Assembly: GCF_018390645.1 (NCBI RefSeq)
Contig: NZ_JAHBGC010000035.1
Coordinates: forward strand, 1 to 34,655
Length of the DNA: 34,655 bases
Direction: 5' to 3'
DNA from: Ancylobacter dichloromethanicus
GTDB taxonomy: Bacteria > Pseudomonadota > Alphaproteobacteria > Rhizobiales > Xanthobacteraceae
Shown here one piece after another: positions 7,587-15,000 of this stretch. The notes under the pieces were generated by a model, which had not been told where the DNA came from, did no database searches, and was given only the letters and a program-made list of their open reading frames with translations. Within the stretch, counting starts at the first letter, position 1. Every line of letters starts with the position of its first letter. The translations under genes were made by a program, and so were the position numbers.

Positions 7587-8465
7587 CTACAGCCCCGCCA
7601 GACGCCGCACCTCGCCGGGCGTCGCCCCCTCCGCCCGCAGCGTCTTGAGGCTCTGCGAGCCGATGGATTTGGAGAGCTTTCGCCCTTCCGCGTCCAACAG
7701 CAGGGAATGGTGGGTGTAGAGCGGCGCGGGAAGCCCCAGCAGCGCCTGCAGCACAAGGTGCACCGAGGTTGCCGGCTTCAGATCGGCCCCGCGTACCACA
7801 TGGGTGATGCCCTGCCGCGCATCGTCCACCACCACGGCGAGGTGATAGGAGGTCGGCACGTCCTTGCGGGCGAGGATCACGTCGCCCCAGGCGCGCGGAT
7901 CGGCGACGACCCTCTCCGCCCTGCCGGTCGCCCTGTCTACCTCCTGCCAGCCGAGCGGCCCGGCGCTTTCCACCGCCTGCGCCAGGGCCCGCGCCATGTC
8001 GAGCCGCAGCGCATAGGGCTCGCCCGCCGCCACGAGGCGCGCCCGCTCCGCCTCGCTCATGCCCTCGCGGGCGAAAGGAAAGACCGGCGCTCCATCGGGG
8101 TCGCTCGGCCAGCCGGGCCGGGACGCGACGGCACGGCGTATGTCGCCCCGGCTCTCGAAGCTGGCATAGACCAGCCCGAGCGCCGCCAGCCGGCCCAACG
8201 CAGATCCATAGTCGGCGAAGTGATCGGACTGCCGACGCGCCGGCCGCTCCCAGTCGAGCCCGAGCCAGGTCAGGTCCTCGTAGATCGCCGCCTCGAATTC
8301 CGGCCGGCAGCGCGCCAGGTCGATATCCTCGATCCGCAGCAGCAGCCGCCCGCCGGCCGCGCGCGCCATGGCCTCGTTCAGGAGAGCCGAGCGCGCATGG
8401 CCGAGATGCAATAGCCCGTTCGGGCTGGGTGCGAAGCGGAAGGCGGGGCGGGAAATGTCGTTCAT
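7587..8465 (-). CDS. gluQ: Glutamyl-Q tRNA(Asp) synthetase (GluQRS)
   Basis: GluQRS activates glutamate and attaches it to the queuosine base at position 34 of tRNA(Asp). It is a shortened glutamyl-tRNA synthetase without the anticodon-binding domain. The 292-aa length from ATG 8465 fits. RFAPSPNGLLHLGHA carries the HIGH motif at about 20-23, RIEDIDLARCRPE is the next conserved block, and KLSKSIGS is the second signature near the C-terminus. A GTG three codons upstream (8474) is also possible. The zinc-binding cysteines known from E. coli GluQRS are missing: the matching region reads YASFESRGDI with no cysteine. The gene begins 19 nt after sdhB ends and is probably transcribed with it. Confidence 0.92.
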   Translation of the reverse strand: MNDISRPAFRFAPSPNGLLHLGHARSALLNEAMARAAGGRLLLRIEDIDLARCRPEFEAAIYEDLTWLGLDWERPARRQSDHFADYGSALGRLAALGLVYASFESRGDIRRAVASRPGWPSDPDGAPVFPFAREGMSEAERARLVAAGEPYALRLDMARALAQAVESAGPLGWQEVDRATGRAERVVADPRAWGDVILARKDVPTSYHLAVVVDDARQGITHVVRGADLKPATSVHLVLQALLGLPAPLYTHHSLLLDAEGRKLSKSIGSQSLKTLRAEGATPGEVRRLAGL

Positions 8466-8484
8466 CGCCGCCACGATGGCGCGC

Positions 8485-9267
8485 TCAGAACTGGCGCGCC
8501 ACCATCATCTTCTTGATCTCGGCGATCGCCTTGGCCGGGTTCAGCCCCTTCGGGCAGGCCTTGGCGCAGTTCATGATGGTGTGGCAGCGATACAACCGGA
8601 ACGGGTCTTCGAGGTCGTCGAGCCGGTCGCCGGTGGCCTCGTCGCGGCTGTCGATCAGCCAGCGATAGGCCTGCAGAAGGGCGGCGGGGCCGAGATAGCG
8701 GTCGCCGTTCCACCAGTAGCTCGGGCAGGAGGTCGAGCAGCAGGCGCACAATATGCACTCATACAGCCCGTCCAGTTTCTCGCGGTCGCCGCGCCCCTGC
8801 CGCCATTCCTTCTCCGGCGCCGGGGTTTCGGTGTGCAGCCACGGCTCCACCGAGGCATGCTGGGCGTAGAACTGGGTGAGATCCGGCACCAGGTCCTTCA
8901 CGACAGGCATGTGCGGCAGCGGGTAGATCTTCACCGCCGAGGCATCGACATCGTCCATGCTCTTCAGGCAGGCCAGCGTGTTGGTGCCGTCGATGTTCAT
9001 GGCGCAGGAGCCGCAGATGCCCTCGCGGCAGGAGCGGCGGAAGGTCAGCGTCGGGTCGACCTTGTTCTTGATCCAGATCAGCCCGTCCAGCACCATCGGC
9101 CCGCAATCGTCGCGGTCGACAAAATAGGTGTCGACGCTGGGATTCTTGCCGTCATCCGGGTTCCAGCGGTAGATCTTGTACTCGGTCAGCCGGTTGGTAC
9201 CGGCGGGCTTGGGCCACACCTTGCCTTCGACAAGCTGCGAGTTCTTCGGAAGCGTGAGCTGGACCAT
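8485..9267 (-). CDS. sdhB: Succinate dehydrogenase iron-sulfur subunit
   Basis: SdhB carries the [2Fe-2S], [4Fe-4S] and [3Fe-4S] clusters that pass electrons from SdhA flavin to quinone at the membrane anchor. The 260-aa protein has [22 protein letters not shown] for the 2Fe-2S cluster, then [17 protein letters not shown] and [17 protein letters not shown] for the other two. It is complete. The ATG at 9267 has only GAG about 6 nt upstream. sdhA, D and C follow the expected order further right (10370-13006), but sdhB is cut off from them by an oppositely oriented methyltransferase at 9562-10335. It therefore needs its own promoter within 9268-9561 or another arrangement. gluQ follows closely. 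Confidence 0.97.
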   Translation of the reverse strand: MVQLTLPKNSQLVEGKVWPKPAGTNRLTEYKIYRWNPDDGKNPSVDTYFVDRDDCGPMVLDGLIWIKNKVDPTLTFRRSCREGICGSCAMNIDGTNTLACLKSMDDVDASAVKIYPLPHMPVVKDLVPDLTQFYAQHASVEPWLHTETPAPEKEWRQGRGDREKLDGLYECILCACCSTSCPSYWWNGDRYLGPAALLQAYRWLIDSRDEATGDRLDDLEDPFRLYRCHTIMNCAKACPKGLNPAKAIAEIKKMMVARQF

Positions 9268-9561
9268 ATTATACTCGCAGTTCTAGTCAGCGTTTCGTTC
9301 GATAGCTTGCCGGCTCGGCGAGCCCGCCCGCCGAGGCTGCGACAAGTCGCGACTCGCCCGGCGCCCACCCAATACACGCGTTTCCCGGCGCGCCGCTCCG
9401 GCAAGGCCGGATGGGCGCCCGTTTACCGGGACACCCCTTCCCTCTATGCTCCCGCACGCAATATCTCGCCGTCGCTTCTGCCAAAGCAAAGCCACCGCCT
9501 TCGTTCCCTTACCCGTCTTGGCCCTTCGCAAGGACCTCGCTGTGCATGAAACAGGCATGAA
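9268..9561. other. Intergenic region between divergent sdhB and methyltransferase genes
   Basis: 294 nt with no convincing gene. It contains nested inverted repeats: GGCGCCCA (9360-9367) pairs with TGGGCGCC (9412-9419), and inside this TCCGGC (9397-9402) pairs with GCCGGA (9406-9411). A shorter hairpin, GCGAC-aa-GTCGC, lies near 9339-9350. TATAAT stands directly before the sdhB ATG on the minus strand, too close to be its -10 unless initiation is internal. Base composition becomes AT-richer toward 9561. A promoter for sdhB must lie here if the operon is really split, but I cannot pick one out. Confidence 0.5.
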
Positions 9562-10335
9562 ATGATCTCGCGATTTCGGGAACTTTCCAAGAAGACGTTC
9601 AGGTTTACTCGAGAAAATGGCCTTCCCGCGACATTGAAGCGGGCCTACAGATTTGCCTTTAAGCAAGATCCCTTGACGAGGTTGATCCGCCAGAACAAGG
9701 GCAAGGACATGAGCCCGATCTTTGATCATATTTACGAGAACAATCTCTGGCGCAGCGATGAATCGCGAAGCGGTCCGGGATCGACCCTTGCCGGCACGGC
9801 GAATATCCGTCAAGAGCTACCAAAGATCGTCGAAAATCTTTCATTGACGTCCATCCTCGATGCACCCTGCGGCGACTTCTACTGGATGAAGGAAGTCACG
9901 TTTCGAGATGGTTTCCGATATATCGGAGCAGACATCGTCAAGCCGATGATCGAAGCCAACCGGCAAGCCTATGAAAAGCCCTTCAGCCGGACCTTTCTCA
10001 CTCTCGACATTACAAAAGACCCGCTCCCCGAAGTCGGCCTTTTCTTCTGCCGCGATTGCCTTTTTCACCTGAGCATTGCAGACATAAAAAAGGTTTTCGA
10101 CAATTTCCTGCGCAGTGGCACGCCTTACATGATGACGACGACGCATATCAACACGGACCAGTTCGTCAATACCGACATCAATTCCGGCAGCTTTCGCTTC
10201 ATCGACCTCTTCAAGCCACCCTTCAATCTGCCGGCCGACGTGCTCGCCCGGGTCGACGACTACCACATGGGCATCGTGCCCCGCGAAATGTGCGTCTGGT
10301 CGCGGGAGCAGATCGCGCAAGCCCGTGGCAGCTGA
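9562..10335 (+). CDS. Class I SAM-dependent methyltransferase, lower-G+C island
   Basis: This 257-aa protein has an N-terminal basic region, then IYENNLWRSDESRSGPGSTL (a motif seen in polysaccharide-linked methyltransferases), SILDAPCGDFYWM as SAM motif I (about 95-107), YIGADIVKPMI as motif II, and LFFCRDCLFHLS. The substrate is unknown; sugar or glycan methylation is a guess. Its composition differs from its surroundings: 9601-9660 has 30 of 60 G+C, against 47 of 60 at 10501-10560 inside sdhA. Codons such as AGG, ACT, CGA and AAA are frequent. It is on the opposite strand between sdhA and sdhB, which are normally adjacent, so a horizontal insertion into the operon is likely. Its stop is 34 nt from the sdhA stop. 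Confidence 0.8.
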   Translation: MISRFRELSKKTFRFTRENGLPATLKRAYRFAFKQDPLTRLIRQNKGKDMSPIFDHIYENNLWRSDESRSGPGSTLAGTANIRQELPKIVENLSLTSILDAPCGDFYWMKEVTFRDGFRYIGADIVKPMIEANRQAYEKPFSRTFLTLDITKDPLPEVGLFFCRDCLFHLSIADIKKVFDNFLRSGTPYMMTTTHINTDQFVNTDINSGSFRFIDLFKPPFNLPADVLARVDDYHMGIVPREMCVWSREQIAQARGS

Positions 10336-10369
10336 ACATCTGTCGAGGTAAGCGTCCACCCGGATCCCC

Positions 10370-12208
10370 TCAATACACCCGCTTGCGCGGCTCGATGTAC
10401 TGGATGTCGTTCGACAGCGTGTAGGTGTGCACCGGCCGGTCGTCGAGGCGCACGGAGCGCGTCTCGAAATCCATGAAGGCCAGCGTGTGCTTCATCCAAT
10501 GCGCGTCGTCGCGGTCGGGATAGTCCTCGCGCGCATGGGCGCCGCGGCTCTCGGTGCGCGCCGCCGCGCTTTCCATCGTCACACTCGCCTGCACGATCAG
10601 ATTGTCGTATTCGAGCGTCTCGATGAGGTCGGAATTCCAGATCAGCGAACGGTCGGTGACGTCGATGTCGCTGGAGCCGGCGAACACGTCGGCGATCAGC
10701 TTGCGGCCTTCCTCCAGCACTTCGCCGGTGCGGTAGACCGCGCAATTGTTCTGCATCACCTTCTGCATGGAAAGGCGCAGCTCGGCGGTGGGGGTGCCGC
10801 CATGGGCGTTGCGGAAATGGTCGAGGCGCGACAGGGCGAGGTCGGCGGAACCGGCCGGCAGTTCACGCTGCTTGTCGCCAGGCGTCAGGATGTCGGCGCA
10901 GCGCAGCGCCGCCGCGCGGCCGAACACCACCAGATCGGTCAGCGAGTTGGAACCGAGCCGGTTGGCGCCGTGGATCGACACGCAGGCGCATTCGCCCACC
11001 GCCATCAGGCCGGGCACCACATGGTCCGGGTTGCCGTCCTTCTTGGTCACCACCTCGCCGTGGAAATTGGTCGGGATGCCGCCCATGTTGTAATGCACGG
11101 TCGGCAGCACCGGGATCGGCTCCTTGGTCACGTCGACGCCGGCGAAGATCCGGGCGCTCTCGGAAATGCCCGGCAGGCGCTCATGCAGGATCGCCGGGTC
11201 GAGATGGTCGAGATGCAGGTAGATGTGGTCCTTGTTCTTGCCGACGCCCCGTCCCTCGCGGATCTCCATGGTCATGGAGCGGGAGACGACGTCGCGCGAG
11301 GCGAGGTCCTTGGCGGAGGGGGCGTAGCGCTCCATGAAGCGCTCGCCCTCGGCATTGGTGAGATAGCCGCCCTCGCCGCGCGCGCCCTCGGTGATCAGGC
11401 AGCCTGAACCGTAGATGCCGGTCGGGTGGAACTGCACGAACTCCATGTCCTGCAGCGGCAGGCCGGCGCGCAGCACCATGGCGTTGCCGTCGCCGGTGCA
11501 GGTATGGGCGCTCGTCGCCGAGAAATAGGCCCTTCCATAGCCGCCGGTGGCGAGGATCACGGTCTGCGCGCGGAAGCGGTGCAGCGTGCCGTCATCCATC
11601 TTCAGCGCGACGATGCCGCGGCAGCGGCCCTCGTCGTCCATGATCAGGTCGAGCGCGAAATACTCGATGAAGAACTCGGCCGAGTGCTTCAGCGCCGCGC
11701 CGTAGAGCGTGTGCAGGATGGCGTGGCCGGTGCGGTCGGCGGCGGCGCAGGTGCGCTGCGCCGGGCTCTTGCCATAGTCCACCGTCATGCCGCCGAACGG
11801 GCGCTGGTAGATCCGGCCCTGCTCGGTGCGCGAGAACGGCACGCCCCAGTGCTCAAGCTCGTACACCGCGGCCGGCGCGTGGCGCACCAGATATTCGATG
11901 GCGTCCTGGTCGCCCAGCCAGTCCGACCCTTTCACGGTGTCGTACATGTGGTAGCGCCAGTCATCGGTGCCCATATTGCCGAGCGAGGCGGCGATGCCGC
12001 CCTGCGCCGCCACGGTGTGCGAGCGGGTGGGGAACACCTTGGTGACGCAGGCGGTGCGCAGCCCCGCCTCCGAACAGCCGACCACGGCGCGCAGGCCGGC
12101 GCCACCGGCGCCCACCACCACCACGTCATAGGTGTGGTCGGTGATCGGGTAGGCGGCACTGAGCGACGCGCCGTTGGCGGCGCCATTGGCGGAAGTGGTG
12201 CCGGCCAT
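10370..12208 (-). CDS. sdhA: Succinate dehydrogenase flavoprotein subunit
   Basis: SdhA oxidises succinate to fumarate with covalently bound FAD. The 612-aa protein shows the dinucleotide fold [14 protein letters not shown], the FAD-attachment region [14 protein letters not shown] (the histidine carries FAD), the substrate-site stretch [22 protein letters not shown], and [21 protein letters not shown]. The C-terminus ends YIEPRKRVY, as in other SdhA proteins. ATG 12208 ([10 protein letters not shown]) has GAGG upstream; the open frame continues to 12250 over sdhD sequence. It starts 4 nt after the sdhD stop, so sdhC, sdhD and sdhA form one transcript. Downstream it meets the convergent methyltransferase instead of sdhB. 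Confidence 0.97.
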   Translation of the reverse strand: MAGTTSANGAANGASLSAAYPITDHTYDVVVVGAGGAGLRAVVGCSEAGLRTACVTKVFPTRSHTVAAQGGIAASLGNMGTDDWRYHMYDTVKGSDWLGDQDAIEYLVRHAPAAVYELEHWGVPFSRTEQGRIYQRPFGGMTVDYGKSPAQRTCAAADRTGHAILHTLYGAALKHSAEFFIEYFALDLIMDDEGRCRGIVALKMDDGTLHRFRAQTVILATGGYGRAYFSATSAHTCTGDGNAMVLRAGLPLQDMEFVQFHPTGIYGSGCLITEGARGEGGYLTNAEGERFMERYAPSAKDLASRDVVSRSMTMEIREGRGVGKNKDHIYLHLDHLDPAILHERLPGISESARIFAGVDVTKEPIPVLPTVHYNMGGIPTNFHGEVVTKKDGNPDHVVPGLMAVGECACVSIHGANRLGSNSLTDLVVFGRAAALRCADILTPGDKQRELPAGSADLALSRLDHFRNAHGGTPTAELRLSMQKVMQNNCAVYRTGEVLEEGRKLIADVFAGSSDIDVTDRSLIWNSDLIETLEYDNLIVQASVTMESAAARTESRGAHAREDYPDRDDAHWMKHTLAFMDFETRSVRLDDRPVHTYTLSNDIQYIEPRKRVY

Positions 12209-12212
12209 GGTG

Positions 12213-12611
12213 TCAGCCTCCGAAACTGATCTTGAGGACGGCGAACGCACCGGCGCTGCCGACCGCGATGGTAAAGAAGGTATTGGCGACCAGCGCCAGC
12301 ACCTTCGTCCCCTCGGCGTGGACGTAATCCTCGATCACCACCTGCATGCCGATCTTCATGTGGTAGCAGACCGAGAACAGCAGCAGCAGCAGCACGATGG
12401 CAACCAGCGGGTGGCCGAGCATGGCGAGCGTGGCCGCGTGCCCCTGCCCCGCGACGCAGATGACGATCGGCAGGGCGATGAGGATCAGCAGCAGGTTGGC
12501 GAGCGCGGTCAGGCGCTGCAGCCAGAAATGGCCGGTGCCGGAGCGCGCCGAGCCGAGGCCGGCGACCCGCCGGCGCGGGGTGCGCATGGAAGAGCCCGGG
12601 GAGACGCTCAT
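12213..12611 (-). CDS. sdhD: Succinate dehydrogenase hydrophobic membrane anchor subunit
   Basis: SdhD is one of two membrane anchors that hold SdhAB on the cytoplasmic face and form the quinone and haem b sites. This 132-aa protein has a basic N-terminus, [15 protein letters not shown] as helix 1, a second helix near [30 protein letters not shown] (carrying the conserved histidine and the D-Y pair near the quinone site), and a third at the end. ATG 12611 starts 2 nt after the sdhC stop codon. Coding frame is open further upstream, but that part overlaps sdhC and is not SdhD-like. Confidence 0.93.
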   Translation of the reverse strand: MSVSPGSSMRTPRRRVAGLGSARSGTGHFWLQRLTALANLLLILIALPIVICVAGQGHAATLAMLGHPLVAIVLLLLLFSVCYHMKIGMQVVIEDYVHAEGTKVLALVANTFFTIAVGSAGAFAVLKISFGG

Positions 12612-12613
12612 GT

Positions 12614-13006
12614 TCAGCCCTTCACCAGCCAGATGACGATCCAGAGCGCCACGGTGAGCGCGATCGACCCGCCGATGGTGAGCTTGGCGAACAGTTCGCG
12701 CGGCCCCGGGCCGAAGCCGGCGCCGGTGTCCCAGACGAAGTGGCGGATGCCGCCGATCGCGTGGTGGATCAGTGCCCAGCTGTAGCCGACCAGCACGAGA
12801 AGGCCGATCCAACTGCCGAAAAGACCGTTCACCACCTCGAAGGCCCGCGCCGAACTGGCGGCGGCGAGCAGCCAGATCACCAGCAGCAGGGTGCCGAAAT
12901 ACAGCGCCACGCCGGTGATGCGATGCACGATCGACATCATCATCGTCAGCATCGGCCGGTAGATTTGCAGATGCGGGGAAAGGGGCCGCTCGGCCGCTCC
13001 TGCCAT
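12614..13006 (-). CDS. sdhC: Succinate dehydrogenase cytochrome b556 subunit
   Basis: SdhC is the cytochrome b anchor of complex II. The 130-aa protein begins MAGAAERPLSPHLQIYRP; RPLSPHLQIY followed by SIVHRITGVALYFG is the family signature containing the quinone-site Ser and Arg. HHAIGGIRHFVWD holds the haem-ligand histidine. Three helices are predictable (about 32-52, 63-85 and 108-128). ATG 13006 was chosen by family N-terminus; the frame remains open to 13024. It is the first gene of the sdhCDA unit. A 309-nt gap separates it from the divergent esterase gene and contains an inverted repeat at 13049-13076 that could be its operator. Confidence 0.95.
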   Translation of the reverse strand: MAGAAERPLSPHLQIYRPMLTMMMSIVHRITGVALYFGTLLLVIWLLAAASSARAFEVVNGLFGSWIGLLVLVGYSWALIHHAIGGIRHFVWDTGAGFGPGPRELFAKLTIGGSIALTVALWIVIWLVKG

Positions 13007-13315
13007 GTCGGTGTCCCAGATCACTCAGGAATATGTTGTGTGCGTAGCGGAAACGATTGCAGTTCGCAATCATTCCAATGGCGTTGTCTATCGTCCCTCC
13101 CGCAGCGCCCTGTTCCCGGTTGCGCCGCAGCAACCCCACCCTAGCCCATGGCCGGCGCAAGGGGCACCCCCCAATTCCGGGCCCAACGCCGGCACCGGCG
13201 CACCTCCGGGAATCCGGCGCTGACGGGCTGTTAACCATCTTCGCCTTTTAATTGACGGAAATCCGCCGTCAGTTGCGGTTCCCGCCGGACCCGCGCATTC
13301 GAGGTTGCGTCGTTC
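13007..13315. other. Divergent intergenic region, sdhC and esterase
   Basis: 309 nt without a supported gene. It holds the inverted repeat at 13049-13076 near sdhC. TTAACCAT at 13231-13238 matches the CtrA half-site known from alphaproteobacteria, but no second half is properly spaced. A small inverted repeat, TGACGG (13253-13258) with CCGTCA (13266-13271), lies before the esterase start. No clear -35/-10 pair was found for either direction. Confidence 0.5.
13049..13076. promoter_or_regulatory. Inverted repeat upstream of sdhC, candidate operator
   Basis: GATTGC (13055-13060) and GCAATC (13066-13071) are perfect arms around AGTTC. The symmetry extends outward to GGAA (13049-13052) and TTCC (13073-13076) with a one-base offset. 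It lies about 43 nt upstream of the sdhC ATG, where a repressor would act. The TTGC/GCAA core loosely recalls alphaproteobacterial Fur/Mur-type sites, but I cannot assign a regulator. Confidence 0.4.
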
Positions 13316-14665
13316 ATGCATTTCGCGAAACCCAGCTGCCTGCTTGGCGCATTACTGGCGATGCTGGTCGTCTTCAGCAGCCTCGCCGCCGCCCCGGCCA
13401 TGGCGCAGTCGCAGGATTCGGTGCGCACGCTGGCCTCCGGCGGCCTCACCCGCGAATATATCCTGCACATGCCGAAGAACGCCCCGCCCGGCCCGCGGCC
13501 GCTGGTGATCGCGGTGCACGGCGCCCTGCAGCCGGCCGGCATGATGCAACGCTATCTCGATCTCGACGCCGTCGCCGACCGCGAAGGCTTCGTCGTCGCC
13601 TATCCCAAGGGTCTCAACCTGCTGTGGAACGACGGGCGCAGTTCCATCGCCGGCTTCATCCCGCTGCTGCAGAAGCGCGACGATGGCAGGTTCATGGTCG
13701 ACCTCTTGGACGCACTGGTCGCCGAGGGCATCGCCGACCCGTCCCGCGCCTATCTGATGGGCTTCTCCAATGGCGGCTTCCTCACCGCCTTCGTCGCCTG
13801 CCGCTATGCCGAGCGTTTCCAGGCCTATGCGACGATGATGATGACGGTGCCGGTCGGCTATGCCGAGAGCTGCCGGCCCTCGAAACCGGTGCCGATCCTG
13901 CTGATGAACGGTACCTATGATCCCATCGTGCCGATGTTCGGCCGCCCGACGCCGGGCGCCCGGCTGATGTCGGCCGACGCCACCGCCGCGCTGTTCGCCC
14001 GGCTCGACGGCTGCTCGGCACCCGAGCGCACCACCGCCCCGCATGCCCGCATCACCCGCTGGAACGATTGCGCCCCCGGCAGCGCGGTCGCCTATTACGA
14101 GATCGCCGGCGGCCACCAGCCGCCATCGCAATCGACCGACGCCGTCGATGCGCTGGCCTCGGTGCTGCTCGGCCCGCGCCGCAGCGGGCTCGACGCGCCG
14201 GAGGAGATCTGGTCCTTCTTCGAGCGCTTCGGCGGCACCGCGCCGGCCCCGGCAATGGAGATGGCCGGTCGGGCGCCGGTCATGCCGGCTTCGGCGTTTG
14301 CCTCGACCGGGCCGGCCCGGACCGAGCCGGCCTCCACCGCGCTGGCCATGGCGCCGGTCCCGCCCGCGCCCGCGGCGGCGCCTGCCCGGCCGATCCTGTC
14401 CGCGCCCACCTCGCTGGCCAGTGCCTGGCAGGGCATCGTGCCGGAAGCCGAACGCGCCCCGGCACCCCCTCCGCCGGCTCCGGCGGCGGCGACCGCCTCG
14501 CTCGACCGGCCGATCACGCCCGGAGCACCGATGCCGCGGCAGGCCGGGCTGGTGCCGGCCATGGCGGCGCAACCCGTTGCCGCGACACGGCTGGCACAGC
14601 TCCCGCTGGCGCCACCCCTGCCCCCGCCCTCGCCGCTGCGCAGCCGGGCGGCCAGCGCGCAATAA
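13316..14665 (+). CDS. Secreted PHB-depolymerase/LpqC-like esterase with Pro/Ala-rich tail
   Basis: This 449-aa protein has a signal peptide (1-30, cleavage after AMA), so it is exported. The alpha/beta-hydrolase core resembles esterase PHB depolymerase and LpqC polysaccharide esterases: PLVIAVHGALQ near 62-72, nucleophile S151 in GFSNGG, acid D202 in NGTYDPIVP and base H267 in AGGHQPPS. Substrates in this family include polyhydroxyalkanoates and acylated plant polysaccharides; which applies is unknown. After about residue 300 comes a long Pro/Ala-rich, probably disordered tail of 150 residues, longer than usual, that may be a wall-spanning or surface segment. ATG 13316 starts the signal peptide and has GAGG 11 nt upstream. 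It appears to be monocistronic. Confidence 0.8.
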   Translation: MHFAKPSCLLGALLAMLVVFSSLAAAPAMAQSQDSVRTLASGGLTREYILHMPKNAPPGPRPLVIAVHGALQPAGMMQRYLDLDAVADREGFVVAYPKGLNLLWNDGRSSIAGFIPLLQKRDDGRFMVDLLDALVAEGIADPSRAYLMGFSNGGFLTAFVACRYAERFQAYATMMMTVPVGYAESCRPSKPVPILLMNGTYDPIVPMFGRPTPGARLMSADATAALFARLDGCSAPERTTAPHARITRWNDCAPGSAVAYYEIAGGHQPPSQSTDAVDALASVLLGPRRSGLDAPEEIWSFFERFGGTAPAPAMEMAGRAPVMPASAFASTGPARTEPASTALAMAPVPPAPAAAPARPILSAPTSLASAWQGIVPEAERAPAPPPPAPAAATASLDRPITPGAPMPRQAGLVPAMAAQPVAATRLAQLPLAPPLPPPSPLRSRAASAQ

Positions 14666-15000
14666 GCGCCTTCTCACCGGACCGCCATCCTTTTGCCGTG
14701 AGCCCCGGCTTTACATCGCCGCTTGCGGGCGGCGCCGATGTCGATTCGCTGGCGTGGCAGCTTGACGGGTGCGGCGGCCGGCGGCATCGTCGCCACCCAT
14801 TCGCCATGGGGGTAATTAATAACCTCTGAGGCCGTGCCCTTCGGAAGCCATTGCCTCCCAAGGACGTGGCGGCCGCAAATCACCGCGTCCTCGGGCGCCA
14901 AGTTGAACACAAGTGCGCCCGCAGGTCCCGGACCCGGGGCGAGGCGCACATTGGGGGAAGGCGGGGAAGCCTGTTGGAGACGAGGCGCGGACTGGCAGGC
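14666..15000. other. Intergenic region before the M23 peptidase
   Basis: 335 nt between the esterase stop and the preferred peptidase start. It contains a near-palindrome GGTAATTAATAACC at 14811-14824, an AT-rich island in G+C-rich surroundings that is a plausible regulatory site. AGGACG (14861-14866) is inverted as CGTCCT at 14886-14891. The reading frame of the peptidase is open back to TTG 14851, so part of this region could be translated if an upstream start is used. No terminator with a T-tract was seen. Confidence 0.4.

Noticed and set aside
9268..9273. TATAAT directly before the sdhB ATG as its promoter
   Set aside because: A -10 box there would start transcription inside the gene, and no -35 at 16-18 nt was found.
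9283..9813. Minus-strand frames across the sdhB upstream region
   Set aside because: The translations are Arg/Ala/Gly-rich, have no recognisable domain, and overlap the start of the methyltransferase in another frame.
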